NCBI GenBank assembly: GCA_013697725.1
Contig: JACCWI010000024.1
Location: 62,001-126,000, forward strand
Direction of reading: 5' to 3'
Source: Tatlockia sp.
Lineage (GTDB): Bacteria > Pseudomonadota > Gammaproteobacteria > Legionellales > Legionellaceae
Length of the DNA: 64,000 nt
The notes beneath the pieces are model-generated. The model had not been told where the DNA came from and did no database searches. It saw only the letters and a program-made list of their open reading frames with translations. This document shows, one piece after another, positions 16,823-25,788 of this stretch (position 1 is its first letter; the number at the start of each line of letters is the position of its first letter). The position numbers and the translations under genes are program-made.

Positions 16823-17473
16823 TTATTGAAGATGATAGAGTTGAGTATGAATATCAATGGCAAAATATCGACTAAAAGTCTGATAGGAATCTACAGCAGG
16901 CCATTCCTCAGCTTTAGTAAACATTCTAAACATTTCTGCTTCAAATATATTCTTATAATAGTTTTTAACGAATGATTTTATATCAGATAAGCTGGTGAAA
17001 CTCTTAACAAGAACGGTAGCATTAGCCGCGAGATGAGAGAGGTTAAATTCCTGAAAGGGATTCTCACCCTTTACTTCAGCAGCTGTTTTTAACCATTTGA
17101 GCAATACAGAACGCGGCTTGACTCTCAATAAATGTTGACCTGAGGCCAATTTAGGTTCCATAAATACGATTTGAGAATGCAATTCAAATTTAAAACAGCA
17201 TAAAAAATCAAGAAAGCTTCCCTTAATTTTATTCTGAGCCTCTTCTCCTAGCCAACGACTGATTTCATGACGAAACATAGTGGCATAATGACGCTCAATT
17301 TCACTGAAGGTAGCCTCATCGTTTTCTTGCTTTGTCATTACATAAGCCGTGCTATCCATCTGTAATAAGCGTAATTCAGGTAACTCTACATCGGCGGGCA
17401 ATTGCGAGCCCAAAAAAGATAAAAACGCACTCGTGGGCTTGAGAATGATAACTTCCCATTGATTCGGTTTCAT
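16823..17473 (-). CDS. Hypothetical cytosolic protein, 216 aa
   Basis: Not recognised. From the ATG at 17471-17473 (MKPNQWEVIIL), preceded by GGAG six nt upstream, the product is 216 aa; a further ATG at 17485 would add MESV. The sequence is soluble and mixed alpha/beta, with a Cys pair in FLCCFKFELHSQ and an acidic-basic helical C-terminus. No signal peptide, membrane segment or catalytic motif is seen. Codon use looks like that of its neighbours, which supports a real gene. It stands alone, 170 nt or more from neighbours. Confidence 0.75.
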   Translation of the reverse strand: MKPNQWEVIILKPTSAFLSFLGSQLPADVELPELRLLQMDSTAYVMTKQENDEATFSEIERHYATMFRHEISRWLGEEAQNKIKGSFLDFLCCFKFELHSQIVFMEPKLASGQHLLRVKPRSVLLKWLKTAAEVKGENPFQEFNLSHLAANATVLVKSFTSLSDIKSFVKNYYKNIFEAEMFRMFTKAEEWPAVDSYQTFSRYFAIDIHTQLYHLQ

Positions 17474-17699
17474 GACGCTCTCCATTGTTTTTAATGACTC
17501 TTCCTGAGTACAACTAAAAGCAAAATCTACGTCTTACACCAACTCGTTTCCTTGCAAGGTCTAACAGATTACTATCGCTAAAAAACAATAGCAAGCACTA
17601 AAAATATTTTTTTATTAAGGTGCTCAAGTTGCATTTTATAGCTATATTGTTGTATAAAGAACGCCCGAAATTTCGCTCTTAGTCTGCTGTAATCTATTT

Positions 17700-19262
17700 A
17701 TGAAAGTTCTAAAAAAATTGTTAGCTCTCCTGGTTGTCATATTCCTAATTACACTAATAAGCCTCTGGCTTCTTACCGAATTAGTCAAACCAGAATTTAT
17801 AAGATCGTATCTTAATTCCTATTTCTCCGGGTTAACTCATCAGAATAGTGAGGTTGAGGGGAATATATCTTGGCAGATTTTTCCACGACCAGGAATTAAA
17901 GCGACTAAAATAAGAATTGGCGATGAGAAAAAACCTTCTTACTATTCAGCTAAATTAGAAAATTTACTTTTTAATCTAAAAATAACGCCTTTATTAAGCG
18001 GAAAACTGGTATTTAACGAGTTAAAAGTTGATGGATTTATTATAAATGTACATAACCAATCCCCTGAATTTTTAATTTCAAATCCCTCAAAATCTAAGGT
18101 AACACATGAGAGTAAATCTAATTTAACTGAACATTTTGCCATTGAAAGCTTTTTACTAAGCCATGGTCGCATCCATGTTAATGAAAATAATCAAACCATT
18201 AGTTTAACCGGCTTACAAATCGGGGGCGAACAATTTAACTTATATCGGCAAATATTTCCTTTTCAGTTAAAAACTGATTTTAAGATTGAAAATGACAAAC
18301 AAATTTTATTAAAAGGTCAGTTAAATTTTAAAGGAAGTACAAGCCTATCGCCTCTATTATTTTCAAACCCTTTTTTAACCTTGAAAAACACGCCTTTAGA
18401 TGGTGTTGTTTCACTTCAACACGTCAAATTTAAACAATTTAGAATAGCTGAACTTTCTGCCCATACGATAACCAGGCCGGGGGTAATTTTATTCAATCCT
18501 TTAACTTTAAATTTATATAATGGGGAGTCTCTTGGGGATTTAAGTTATGAATTCGGTAGTCAAAAACTCACTCTAAACCAAACAGCTACAAATCTTGATA
18601 GTTCAAAATTCATTAAAGATTTACTCAACAAATCTTTATTTAAAGGAACGCTTGATTTATCAATTCACGCGCAAACAAATCTACAAAATGCCAATTGGTT
18701 AAATAATACCAGCGGAAATGGCAGCTTTACTATTAAAAATGGAATGGTTGAATCAATCAATTTAGTCAAAGTCATTGAAGATCTCAGCTCTAAAATCAAT
18801 CAATTATTTAATGGCCAAACCGTTAAAAAAGAACCTTATTTAGATTTGCTTCAATTTAATAATTCTGAATTTTTTAAAGGTGGTACTGATTTCAAACTTT
18901 TAACTTTTCAATATCAACTCAAAGATGCGAACTTGGTTTCCAATTCTTTAATTTTACAAACTGACTATCTGCAATTAAAAGGGGAAGGGAGTTTGAACTT
19001 AAATAATGAAAGAATTGATGCCAAAGTCTTAGCAAAAATTAAGGATTTAAATAGTGGGATAGGTAAAGTTCAACAATTAATTGGAGGTAGTTTCCCTATC
19101 CAACTGAGTGGTACATTAACCGAACCAAATCTCACCCCTGATTTACAAAAAATAAACCCTATTCTCGCTCAGATCTGGCTTAAAACCACATTGACCCATC
19201 CTGTTGAAACGCTTGGAAAAACGCTTAAACTTATTCTCGAAAATGGTCAGCAATTACTATGA
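17700..19262 (+). CDS. AsmA family protein
   Basis: A 520-aa inner-membrane-anchored periplasmic protein of the AsmA/TamB-related group linked to phospholipid transport to the outer membrane. It has one N-terminal transmembrane helix (about residues 5-27), then a long beta-rich region with the family's N-terminal SYFSGLTHQNSEVEGNISW and NLLFNLKITPLLSGKL, and the conserved C-terminal block with GNGSFTIKNGMVESINL and LVSNSLILQTDYLQLKGEG. The stop overlaps the mutY start (ATGA), the same asmA-mutY order found in several gammaproteobacteria. No clear ribosome site precedes the ATG at 17700. Confidence 0.9.
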   Translation: MKVLKKLLALLVVIFLITLISLWLLTELVKPEFIRSYLNSYFSGLTHQNSEVEGNISWQIFPRPGIKATKIRIGDEKKPSYYSAKLENLLFNLKITPLLSGKLVFNELKVDGFIINVHNQSPEFLISNPSKSKVTHESKSNLTEHFAIESFLLSHGRIHVNENNQTISLTGLQIGGEQFNLYRQIFPFQLKTDFKIENDKQILLKGQLNFKGSTSLSPLLFSNPFLTLKNTPLDGVVSLQHVKFKQFRIAELSAHTITRPGVILFNPLTLNLYNGESLGDLSYEFGSQKLTLNQTATNLDSSKFIKDLLNKSLFKGTLDLSIHAQTNLQNANWLNNTSGNGSFTIKNGMVESINLVKVIEDLSSKINQLFNGQTVKKEPYLDLLQFNNSEFFKGGTDFKLLTFQYQLKDANLVSNSLILQTDYLQLKGEGSLNLNNERIDAKVLAKIKDLNSGIGKVQQLIGGSFPIQLSGTLTEPNLTPDLQKINPILAQIWLKTTLTHPVETLGKTLKLILENGQQLL

Positions 19263-20359
19263 TGCAAAAGCAATTTAGCGTCCTGTTACTTGAATGGTTT
19301 AAGAAGAACGGCCGCAGGGATCTACCCTGGCAGCATCCTCGTAGTGCCTATCGCGTTTGGATTTCAGAAATTATGCTACAACAAACTCAAGTAAAAACGG
19401 TCATCCCTTACTTTCTTGAATTTATGCTTAAATTTCCTGAGCTTCAGCAGCTTGCCGAAGCTTCAGAAGATTCTGTGTTAGCTAAATGGTCAGGACTTGG
19501 CTATTACAGCCGTGCGCGCAATTTACATCAGACTGCAAAAATTATAGCTAAGCAACATAAGGGCGAATTTCCCTCTGATTTAACTAAGCTGACTGCCTTA
19601 CCTGGCATTGGCCCTTCTACAGCGGCTGCAATCGCATCACAAGCTTTCAACCAACCCACGGCTATCTTGGACGGTAATGTTAAACGCGTGCTTTGCCGTT
19701 ATTTTCTAGTTGATGGTTGGCCAGAACAAACTAATGTTAAAAAAAAGTTATGGCAGCTAGCTCAACAATGCATGCCTACAGAACAATGTGCTGATTATAC
19801 TCAAGCAATTATGGATTTGGGCGCTACTTGCTGTAAGTCAAAAAATCCCCATTGTGAATCCTGTCCGTTAGAAAGTAGTTGTTTGGCAAGACAGAAAAAT
19901 TTAATCGGCCTCTATCCTCAAAAAAAATTAAAAAAAACCTTAGTTACCAAACAGCAGCAATTCCTTTTACTATTTGATATTGAAAAACGTATTTATCTCG
20001 AGAAAAGGCCACCAACGGGGATCTGGGCGGGTTTGTGGTGCATGCCCGCTCTTGATATAAATGATTCTGCTCTAGAATATATTGCCAAAAATTATGACTT
20101 TAGCTGCCAAAGCTTGCAAAAGCTTCTTTTCATCCGCCATAGTTTTAGTCATTTCCATCTTGAAATCAGTTCTTTTGCTTTAGAGACTAAAATTAATGCT
20201 AACTCCCTTAAAGAGACAGCTGGGAAATGGTTCGCAGCAAAAGACCTATTAGAGCTTGGCTTAGCCAAGCCAATGAACGACATTATCAATTATTTTTTTA
20301 GCCAGACGGTTAATTTAATACCGGATCTTCATCGAGCAGATCCGGCGATCGGGCTTTAA
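19259..20359 (+). CDS. mutY: A/G-specific adenine glycosylase MutY
   Basis: Removes adenine mispaired with 8-oxoguanine. The 366-aa product contains SEIMLQQTQV with the catalytic Glu, the helix-hairpin-helix LPGIGPSTAAAI, ILDGNVKRVL with the catalytic Asp, the iron-sulfur motif C-x6-C-x2-C-x5-C in CKSKNPHCESCPLESSC, and a C-terminal MutT-like domain with PPTGIWAGLWCMP and the HSFSHFHL strand that reads 8-oxoG. It starts in an ATGA overlap with asmA. Its last 50 bp overlap the convergent MFS gene, and a hairpin lies inside that overlap. Confidence 0.96.
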   Translation: MMQKQFSVLLLEWFKKNGRRDLPWQHPRSAYRVWISEIMLQQTQVKTVIPYFLEFMLKFPELQQLAEASEDSVLAKWSGLGYYSRARNLHQTAKIIAKQHKGEFPSDLTKLTALPGIGPSTAAAIASQAFNQPTAILDGNVKRVLCRYFLVDGWPEQTNVKKKLWQLAQQCMPTEQCADYTQAIMDLGATCCKSKNPHCESCPLESSCLARQKNLIGLYPQKKLKKTLVTKQQQFLLLFDIEKRIYLEKRPPTGIWAGLWCMPALDINDSALEYIAKNYDFSCQSLQKLLFIRHSFSHFHLEISSFALETKINANSLKETAGKWFAAKDLLELGLAKPMNDIINYFFSQTVNLIPDLHRADPAIGL

Positions 20360-21563
20360 GGCGACGGTTATTGTAAATCATGATCACTAACAGGAAGCCT
20401 GCCAGAATTAAGATACAAATTTCCCCGACGTAAAGAGAGGTTACTGGCAAATCTTTCCATTGCGCCAACAAATAATAAAAGAGCACTATAATTAAACCGG
20501 ACACAGAGTTAAATAATGACTGAATTCTTCCTTGATAATTAATGTCAGTTAGCTCTTGAGCCAAGGTTGTTAGTAAAGCCCATGAGGAGAAGGCAAAACC
20601 AATAAAAAAATGGTATAAAATTGCCAAGTTGACATTTTCTGTATGACTAAATAAATAAAAAGCAATAATGCCAATTATAACCTGTGTAAAAATTACTCGC
20701 ACCAAGGAATAGACCTCAGCCAACCATGGGCTTAGAAAGCCCCCCACTACAATTCCTGCTGAGAGCGCTGCTTCTAACCAGCCGAATTGCGCCACTGAGC
20801 TATGTAAAACCAATTTGGCAAAGGGTGCTAGTAAAACCGGCGCGGTCATATAACAGATAAAGAACAAGCCCTGTACAAAATAGATTATTAATAAAGGCAC
20901 ACGTTTTGAGATATAGCGACCACCTTCTATTAACTGCTGAAAAAATGTTTCCTTAAATGGATTGAAATGTTGAGCGGGTTTATAGTTTATTTTCCATAAT
21001 AAAATAGTGGACAGCAGATAACAAAAGGCATTGATCATGAAACAAGTTGCAAAGGAAGTTGTTGCAAGTATTAAACCCGCCCCTCCCATTCCCAACACTG
21101 CGCCAATTTCATAAGCGGTATCTATAAGCGCATTGGCATATAACAACTCATCTTTTTCGCATACAAGCTCGCGCACAAAGGTCAGAGCAGTGGGAATATA
21201 AGCAGCTAGCAAAGTTCCGAGGATGGTTGCTAATATATAAATAGCGAAAGGGCTTATCTGATTAAAATACGCAATAAAGGCGAAACAAAATAAAGAAGCC
21301 GCTCTGAGGCTAACCGTCAAAATTAGCATATATTTTCGATTAGAACGATCAGCTAACACACCTAAAAAAGGTCCAAACAGAACATTAGGCAACCAGAAAC
21401 AGGCCATTAATATAGCAGTCGACACAACTGAAGTATCAAAATGCATTAATACCCAAATCATAATGATATAGGTAAGTCCATTGCCAAACATGGCGAGCGC
21501 GCAACTTAGAGTAAAATATCTAAAAGAAGGATTGCGCATAAGAGATAGCTGTTTACTAAACAT
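20310..21563 (-). CDS. MFS transporter, macrolide-efflux (MFS_3) type
   Basis: A 417-aa membrane protein with about 12 predicted helices. The loop 2-3 signature GVLADRSNRKYML (G-x-L-A-D-R-x-x-R) is intact, and the RNPSFRYFTLSCALAMFGNGL start is typical of the DHA3/MFS_3 drug exporters. Helices 11-12 end in a short cytosolic tail LKARSPDLLDEDPVLN. I use the ATG at 21561-21563; a TTG four codons upstream is possible. Substrate unknown. The 3' end overlaps mutY tail to tail by 50 bp. Confidence 0.88.
   Translation of the reverse strand: MFSKQLSLMRNPSFRYFTLSCALAMFGNGLTYIIMIWVLMHFDTSVVSTAILMACFWLPNVLFGPFLGVLADRSNRKYMLILTVSLRAASLFCFAFIAYFNQISPFAIYILATILGTLLAAYIPTALTFVRELVCEKDELLYANALIDTAYEIGAVLGMGGAGLILATTSFATCFMINAFCYLLSTILLWKINYKPAQHFNPFKETFFQQLIEGGRYISKRVPLLIIYFVQGLFFICYMTAPVLLAPFAKLVLHSSVAQFGWLEAALSAGIVVGGFLSPWLAEVYSLVRVIFTQVIIGIIAFYLFSHTENVNLAILYHFFIGFAFSSWALLTTLAQELTDINYQGRIQSLFNSVSGLIIVLFYYLLAQWKDLPVTSLYVGEICILILAGFLLVIMIYNNRRLKARSPDLLDEDPVLN
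20321..20345. terminator. Hairpin inside the overlapping ends of mutY and the MFS gene
   Basis: CCGGATCT / AGATCCGG form a perfect 8-bp stem with a 9-nt loop. It lies within both coding sequences, 12-36 bases before each stop. Neither side has a run of T, so it may act as a bidirectional pause or Rho-assisted stop. Confidence 0.4.
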
Positions 21564-21872
21564 AATTTTGACCAAAGACCGTTATAAGGTTGTTTTAGAG
21601 CATTAAAGCTTCACTTGAGAAAACAGTAGCTGTTGTAGGGACATTTAATTTTAATAAAATTAAACCCTAAAATTGAATGAGCAAGCCAAAAGGCTGATCA
21701 GTATTAACCCACATTGAATGAGTATTGACAGTTATTTTCAATCAGTGAAATTGCAATTTTACAACAAATAAATCATTTTGTAAATATTTTAATCATAAAA
21801 AAGCACTATTTATTATTGTGTTAAAGCTTAAATGAAGTATTATCAATTGCTAATATTCATTGAGAGGCGGGC
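21564..21872. promoter_or_regulatory. Divergent promoter region, with a 10-bp direct repeat
   Basis: No gene. ATTGAATGAG occurs at 21672-21681 and again at 21713-21722, 41 bp apart (near four helical turns), which could be a regulator site. A consensus TTGACA follows at 21725-21730, pointing to the exchanger gene, though its -10 partner is unclear. Otherwise only AT-rich sequence. Confidence 0.35.
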
Positions 21873-22835
21873 ATGATAATAATATTTTCCCTTATATTGA
21901 GTCTTATTGCCTTATTATGGTCAGCAACTCATCTAGTAAGTGGTGCTTCTGGCATTAGTGAATATTATAAACTTCCGCCCTTATTAATTGGCTTAACCTT
22001 AGTTGCCTTGGGTACTTCCGCTCCTGAAATTATGATAGCAATTAGGGCTTCCATTGAAGGAATAAATGACCTTGCTATCGGCAATGCGGTAGGGACTAAC
22101 ATTGCAAACATCGGTTTAGTTTTGGGTTTAACCGCCCTCCTCAAACCCCTAAAAATGAATTCGACGCTTATGCGCCGTGAATTCCCTTTACTTTTTCTAG
22201 TGATGCTTTTTACCTACTCAATAATGCTTAATGGTTATTTGAATGTGCTGGATGGTTGTCTGTTTTTATTAGCCAATATTGCTTTAATTCTTTATTTTAT
22301 TTTTATCACAAGACAGCAGCGCTCTGTAATACAACCGGCTCTTGATTTCCAGCAAGCAAACCTACGTAAACGTCCTTTTAGTCTACATCTTGTTTCTTTG
22401 CTTGTTGGTCTTATCGTTTTACCCATAAGTTCGAAGTATTTAATCAACAATTGTGTTGCACTCGGTCATTTATTGGGTCTTAGTGATTTAATTATGGGTT
22501 TAACGGTGGTAGCGTTTGGAACCTGTTTACCAGAACTGGTTACTTCAGTAGTCGCTGCCATTAAAGGTGCGGATGATATAGCTATAGGTAATATCCTGGG
22601 CTCTAACATGTTCAATCTTCTCGCGGTAATGATTTTTCCCAGCATTATTCATCCAGCAGCAATCTCTAACGCAGTTTTGTGGCGTGATATTCCTGTAATG
22701 TTTATCGTAACGTTAATACTCTTAGGGATTAATTATCATCACAAAAGAAAGATTGCCCGCTGGCATGGTGGAATATTGGTACTTGTTTATTGCTGCTACA
22801 TTTTATCATTGGTCATTAGCGCGAAATATGCTTAA
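21873..22835 (+). CDS. Calcium/sodium antiporter, CaCA family (YrbG-like)
   Basis: A 320-aa protein with about ten membrane helices built from two inverted repeats. Each half has the alpha-repeat motif: LVALGTSAPEIMIA...NDLAIGNAVGTNIANIG in the first, VVAFGTCLPELVTS...ADDIAIGNILGSNMFNLL in the second; these form the ion site of K-dependent and K-independent Na/Ca exchangers. GAGGCGGGC precedes the ATG. It is monocistronic. Family certain; ion specificity inferred. Confidence 0.92.
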   Translation: MIIIFSLILSLIALLWSATHLVSGASGISEYYKLPPLLIGLTLVALGTSAPEIMIAIRASIEGINDLAIGNAVGTNIANIGLVLGLTALLKPLKMNSTLMRREFPLLFLVMLFTYSIMLNGYLNVLDGCLFLLANIALILYFIFITRQQRSVIQPALDFQQANLRKRPFSLHLVSLLVGLIVLPISSKYLINNCVALGHLLGLSDLIMGLTVVAFGTCLPELVTSVVAAIKGADDIAIGNILGSNMFNLLAVMIFPSIIHPAAISNAVLWRDIPVMFIVTLILLGINYHHKRKIARWHGGILVLVYCCYILSLVISAKYA

Positions 22836-22919
22836 GTGCTGTTCAATCAACCTTAATAGTCTTATTCATGCTCAAACATTCTCATAGAAAAATAGCCACG
22901 AAAAAAGCAGAAAACAAGA

Positions 22920-23231
22920 TTAAAGAGATTTAGAAGCAGAGTTCACCTCAATTTTAGGATTTGGCACAGAACTGTGTAAACTCCTCTTCGGCAGAAAATT
23001 CTTAGGCAAACTGTACTCTAATGATTTAAAAGTCCCATTTGCCATTTTAAAATGTAAAAATGCTTCTGTTTTCGCTTTAGTCATTTCAGGAACATTTAAA
23101 ATACGTTGACAAACTTCAATTAAGTGTTGTTTTTTAAAACAATATTTGCCTTGTAGAGCTTGAAGGCTTTTCTGAGCAATACCGCGAATAATTGTATCAA
23201 GTTCTCCAAAGGAAAAAACATCGCCTTTCAT
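22920..23231 (-). CDS. Hypothetical protein, 103 aa
   Basis: Not recognised. A basic, partly helical product (KKQHLIEVCQRILNVPEM, KAKTEAFLHFKMAN) without signal or membrane segment, ending in a Ser/Lys-rich tail. No Shine-Dalgarno is seen before the ATG at 23229-23231, so either the start is wrong or it is weakly translated. It could be a genuine short gene or the remaining part of a longer one; the balanced amino-acid composition favours a real coding sequence. Confidence 0.5.
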   Translation of the reverse strand: MKGDVFSFGELDTIIRGIAQKSLQALQGKYCFKKQHLIEVCQRILNVPEMTKAKTEAFLHFKMANGTFKSLEYSLPKNFLPKRSLHSSVPNPKIEVNSASKSL

Positions 23232-23494
23232 GATTTGAGGAGAAGTGGAAGTAAAAAAAAATGTTCACTCCATGGTGTTATATCACCTATAAAAGTCCGT
23301 AGATGATTAGAAGCAACCATGCTAGCCAGTAGCTTCTCTAATAAGCTTTAGATTACTTAGACTATAAAGTACGCTAAGGAAAAGGTTTAGCAGTACCAAG
23401 CCTGGCAGCTTTTTAAACGCAAATAGCTATAAAAACGAATCAAATGGTGCTCGTATAAAAAGAGCCGATAATAAATGGGCAACGACCTTCCCAC

Positions 23495-23860
23495 CTAGTC
23501 AGAGGAGTGTTTATAAATTAGCGGATCCAGAGGATTTCTTGAACGTATACGTGGCTTAAATTTTATAATTTTGAGAGCCTTTATTGCATCAATTTGACCT
23601 GCGGCTGCCGCACGGTTAATCCATATGCAAGCTTTCTTCCTATCTTCCGCTACTCCTTTGCCATAATAATACATATAGCCCACTGCATACTGAGCATCTA
23701 CTTGGCCTTTATCTGCGGCAGGTTTTAAATGAATAAAGGCTTCACGATAATGCTCTTCGCGAAAACAAATGATTCCAGTATTTAAATTGGAACGGTAAAC
23801 GCAAGCAAGGTCTGGAAGAGTTATACAAAACAACAAAATCAGTTGAAAAACAAAACGCAT
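23495..23860 (-). CDS. Exported Sel1-repeat protein, 121 aa
   Basis: N-terminal signal peptide (MRFVFQLILLFCITLPDLA) followed by one full Sel1-like repeat, A-x2-HLKPAADKGQVDAQYAVG-YMYYYGKGV...KACIWINRAAAAGQ, and a partial second. SLR proteins mediate protein contacts, and in Legionella several act in host entry or trafficking. The ATG lies 4 nt after the gspC stop, with AAGGA overlapping that stop, so it is cotranslated with the type II secretion gene. A periplasmic adaptor linked to secretion is an inference from this pairing only. Confidence 0.8.
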   Translation of the reverse strand: MRFVFQLILLFCITLPDLACVYRSNLNTGIICFREEHYREAFIHLKPAADKGQVDAQYAVGYMYYYGKGVAEDRKKACIWINRAAAAGQIDAIKALKIIKFKPRIRSRNPLDPLIYKHSSD

Positions 23861-23864
23861 AACA

Positions 23865-24383
23865 TTAATCCTTGTCCTTTATCAAAGGTTTAGCAGGTTG
23901 ATCGAAGATTAATTCATTTTTGGGTAAACTTAAACTCTCCAGAGCACCATTGTGTAAAACTAATATCCCTTCTGCAGAGATTCGTTTAATAATAGCCCCC
24001 CCCGCTAAACTATCGCCGACGGTATAGGTTTCTTCTTTACCACCACCTACTCGCAAAATAACTTGCGATTGATTTTCTTCTTTCGCAAACAATATACCAA
24101 GCACTTGCACATCCAGCATAGATTGCTTAATGTCGGCTTCCGATAAATTGACTGGAACATAGTCACCAAACATTGCTATTTTAAATAAAGGAGAGTTTGC
24201 GTGAACTGGCTCTTGAACCTTGGATACTAATTCAGGTTTTTTAATGGATTGTACGGGGATTGTAAAATATAACCCACTAACAATTTCCCAAACAAAAGCT
24301 ATAAAGGTCAGAATAAAAATAATAAGCGCAGCTATTTTTTTAGGTTCTTGAACGGTTGTAAAAGCTAAGTGAATTGGCTTCAT
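23865..24383 (-). CDS. lspC: Type II secretion system protein C (LspC/GspC)
   Basis: A 172-aa bitopic inner-membrane protein linking the inner platform to the secretin. One transmembrane helix at about residues 18-40, a linker, then the homology region: SMLDVQVLGILFAKEENQSQVILRVGGG... with YTVGDSLAGGAIIKRISAEGILVLHNG, which is the GspC HR domain. It ends after HR without the PDZ or coiled-coil tail of longer GspC proteins, like other short LspC-type proteins. No other gsp gene is within the window; in Legionella the lsp genes are known to be scattered. Forms an operon with the Sel1 gene downstream. Confidence 0.88.
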   Translation of the reverse strand: MKPIHLAFTTVQEPKKIAALIIFILTFIAFVWEIVSGLYFTIPVQSIKKPELVSKVQEPVHANSPLFKIAMFGDYVPVNLSEADIKQSMLDVQVLGILFAKEENQSQVILRVGGGKEETYTVGDSLAGGAIIKRISAEGILVLHNGALESLSLPKNELIFDQPAKPLIKDKD

Positions 24384-24434
24384 TAGAAATATAAGTTTGA
24401 CCCTTTAGATGGATAATCCTCACTTTAGCAAAAC

Positions 24435-25769
24435 TTAGTAGGTCGAACTACTATTATTATGTAATACCGAGCCAAAAATATGGCGCTCATCATAGATAGC
24501 TTTTAAACCTACCCAATCTTTATAAAGGCTGCCGAAATGACTTTGCCAATAACTTTCACATAAATTAGAGCCCAGATAACCCGATAGATAACGCTTACCG
24601 CCCAGTTTTAGCAATTTTTTATCCAGGTTCTCAATAATTTCAAGGCAACCAGGAAGAAAAATTGGATTAATTCCTGGATTCATAATCATTAACGAATATA
24701 CATTTTCCAAATCTGGTAGCATTAAAAACCCATTTTGTTGCTTATTGGCGAGCTGAACTACTTGCAGAGTAGAGGCAAAAAAAAGGGGTAATTCCGCCAA
24801 TAACTCATCTAAAATAGCCTCAAGTATAACCTTGGGAATGAAGCATTCATACCAGGGATGAACCAAATCCCATTGACCTGATAATTTCATCGCTTCAAAG
24901 CGCGAGTCATGGCGAAGAAGAAAGGTGTGGATTAATTCGTCCTGCTGATGAAGAATTTTCCAGGGTTTAAAATCTTTAAACTGAGTGCTAAATTCAGGAG
25001 GGGTTTGATCGTATTCAAAAGAAACATGAATAGCAAAAAGCCATTGAGCAAAGGGCACTCGTTTTCCTGCTACGAGTTTAGCACCTTGAATTGAAGGTGA
25101 GCAGAAGGCTTCGATATAATCTGCTTTCCTTTTAAATTCATCCAAATCATTTAACCATTGAGCTTTATTTAGGTAACTTAAGAAAAAGCTACGAACTTGT
25201 TTAGCACAAGGTCTTAATTTTATACACGCCTTTGTAATTACAGCAAATCGTCCCTGACCTGACAGGCAGGCATGGAATAAAGGTGAATTTTCATCAACAA
25301 TTCTAATCTCACCATTCGCAAGCACTACTTCCAATGCTTTGATATGAGCAGTTATAGGACCAAACTTAAAAGAGGAGGCTCCAACTCCACCGGCAGAAAT
25401 CACACCAGCTATAGATAAATTACAATTATAAGGAAGAACATAGGGAATTTGTGAAGATTTTAAACTTAAATCTAATAACTGAGACCACGTGCAATTTGCT
25501 TCTACCCAAATAGCTTGAGGCTCTTTATCAAGTACTTTAGACAACTGTTCTAAATGCAAAGTCAAACCACCATTTAATGCCAAAGCTTGACCACCTTGGC
25601 TTAAACCCTTAGCTCTAATAGTGAGCGCCAGATCGTTTTGATGAGTAAAATTTAGAATAGTTTGAATTTTTTCTGGGGTTTCAGGACGGCAGAAAGCTGC
25701 TGGATCAGAGCGTAGTATTTTACCGAAATCTTGAGAATAAGAAACAAGCAAATGCTCATCACTGAGCAT
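24435..25769 (-). CDS. FAD-linked oxidase, cytokinin-dehydrogenase-like
   Basis: A 444-aa FAD_binding_4 (VAO/PCMH-type) flavoenzyme. The N-terminal half shows FCRPETPEKIQTIL, the pyrophosphate loop region LTIRAKGLSQGGQALALNGG and NLSIAGVISAGGVGASSFKFG; the C-terminal half resembles cytokinin dehydrogenases. In that family a GHS motif carries the covalent flavin His; here it reads GLS, so FAD is probably bound non-covalently. I start at ATG 25767-25769, 20 nt after the upstream stop with AAGGAAACAGGA between; longer in-frame starts would overlap the upstream gene. It is the second gene of the pair with the di-iron-like protein. Substrate unknown. Confidence 0.85.
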   Translation of the reverse strand: MLSDEHLLVSYSQDFGKILRSDPAAFCRPETPEKIQTILNFTHQNDLALTIRAKGLSQGGQALALNGGLTLHLEQLSKVLDKEPQAIWVEANCTWSQLLDLSLKSSQIPYVLPYNCNLSIAGVISAGGVGASSFKFGPITAHIKALEVVLANGEIRIVDENSPLFHACLSGQGRFAVITKACIKLRPCAKQVRSFFLSYLNKAQWLNDLDEFKRKADYIEAFCSPSIQGAKLVAGKRVPFAQWLFAIHVSFEYDQTPPEFSTQFKDFKPWKILHQQDELIHTFLLRHDSRFEAMKLSGQWDLVHPWYECFIPKVILEAILDELLAELPLFFASTLQVVQLANKQQNGFLMLPDLENVYSLMIMNPGINPIFLPGCLEIIENLDKKLLKLGGKRYLSGYLGSNLCESYWQSHFGSLYKDWVGLKAIYDERHIFGSVLHNNSSSTY

Positions 25770-25788
25770 TGCTTGTCCTGTTTCCTTA

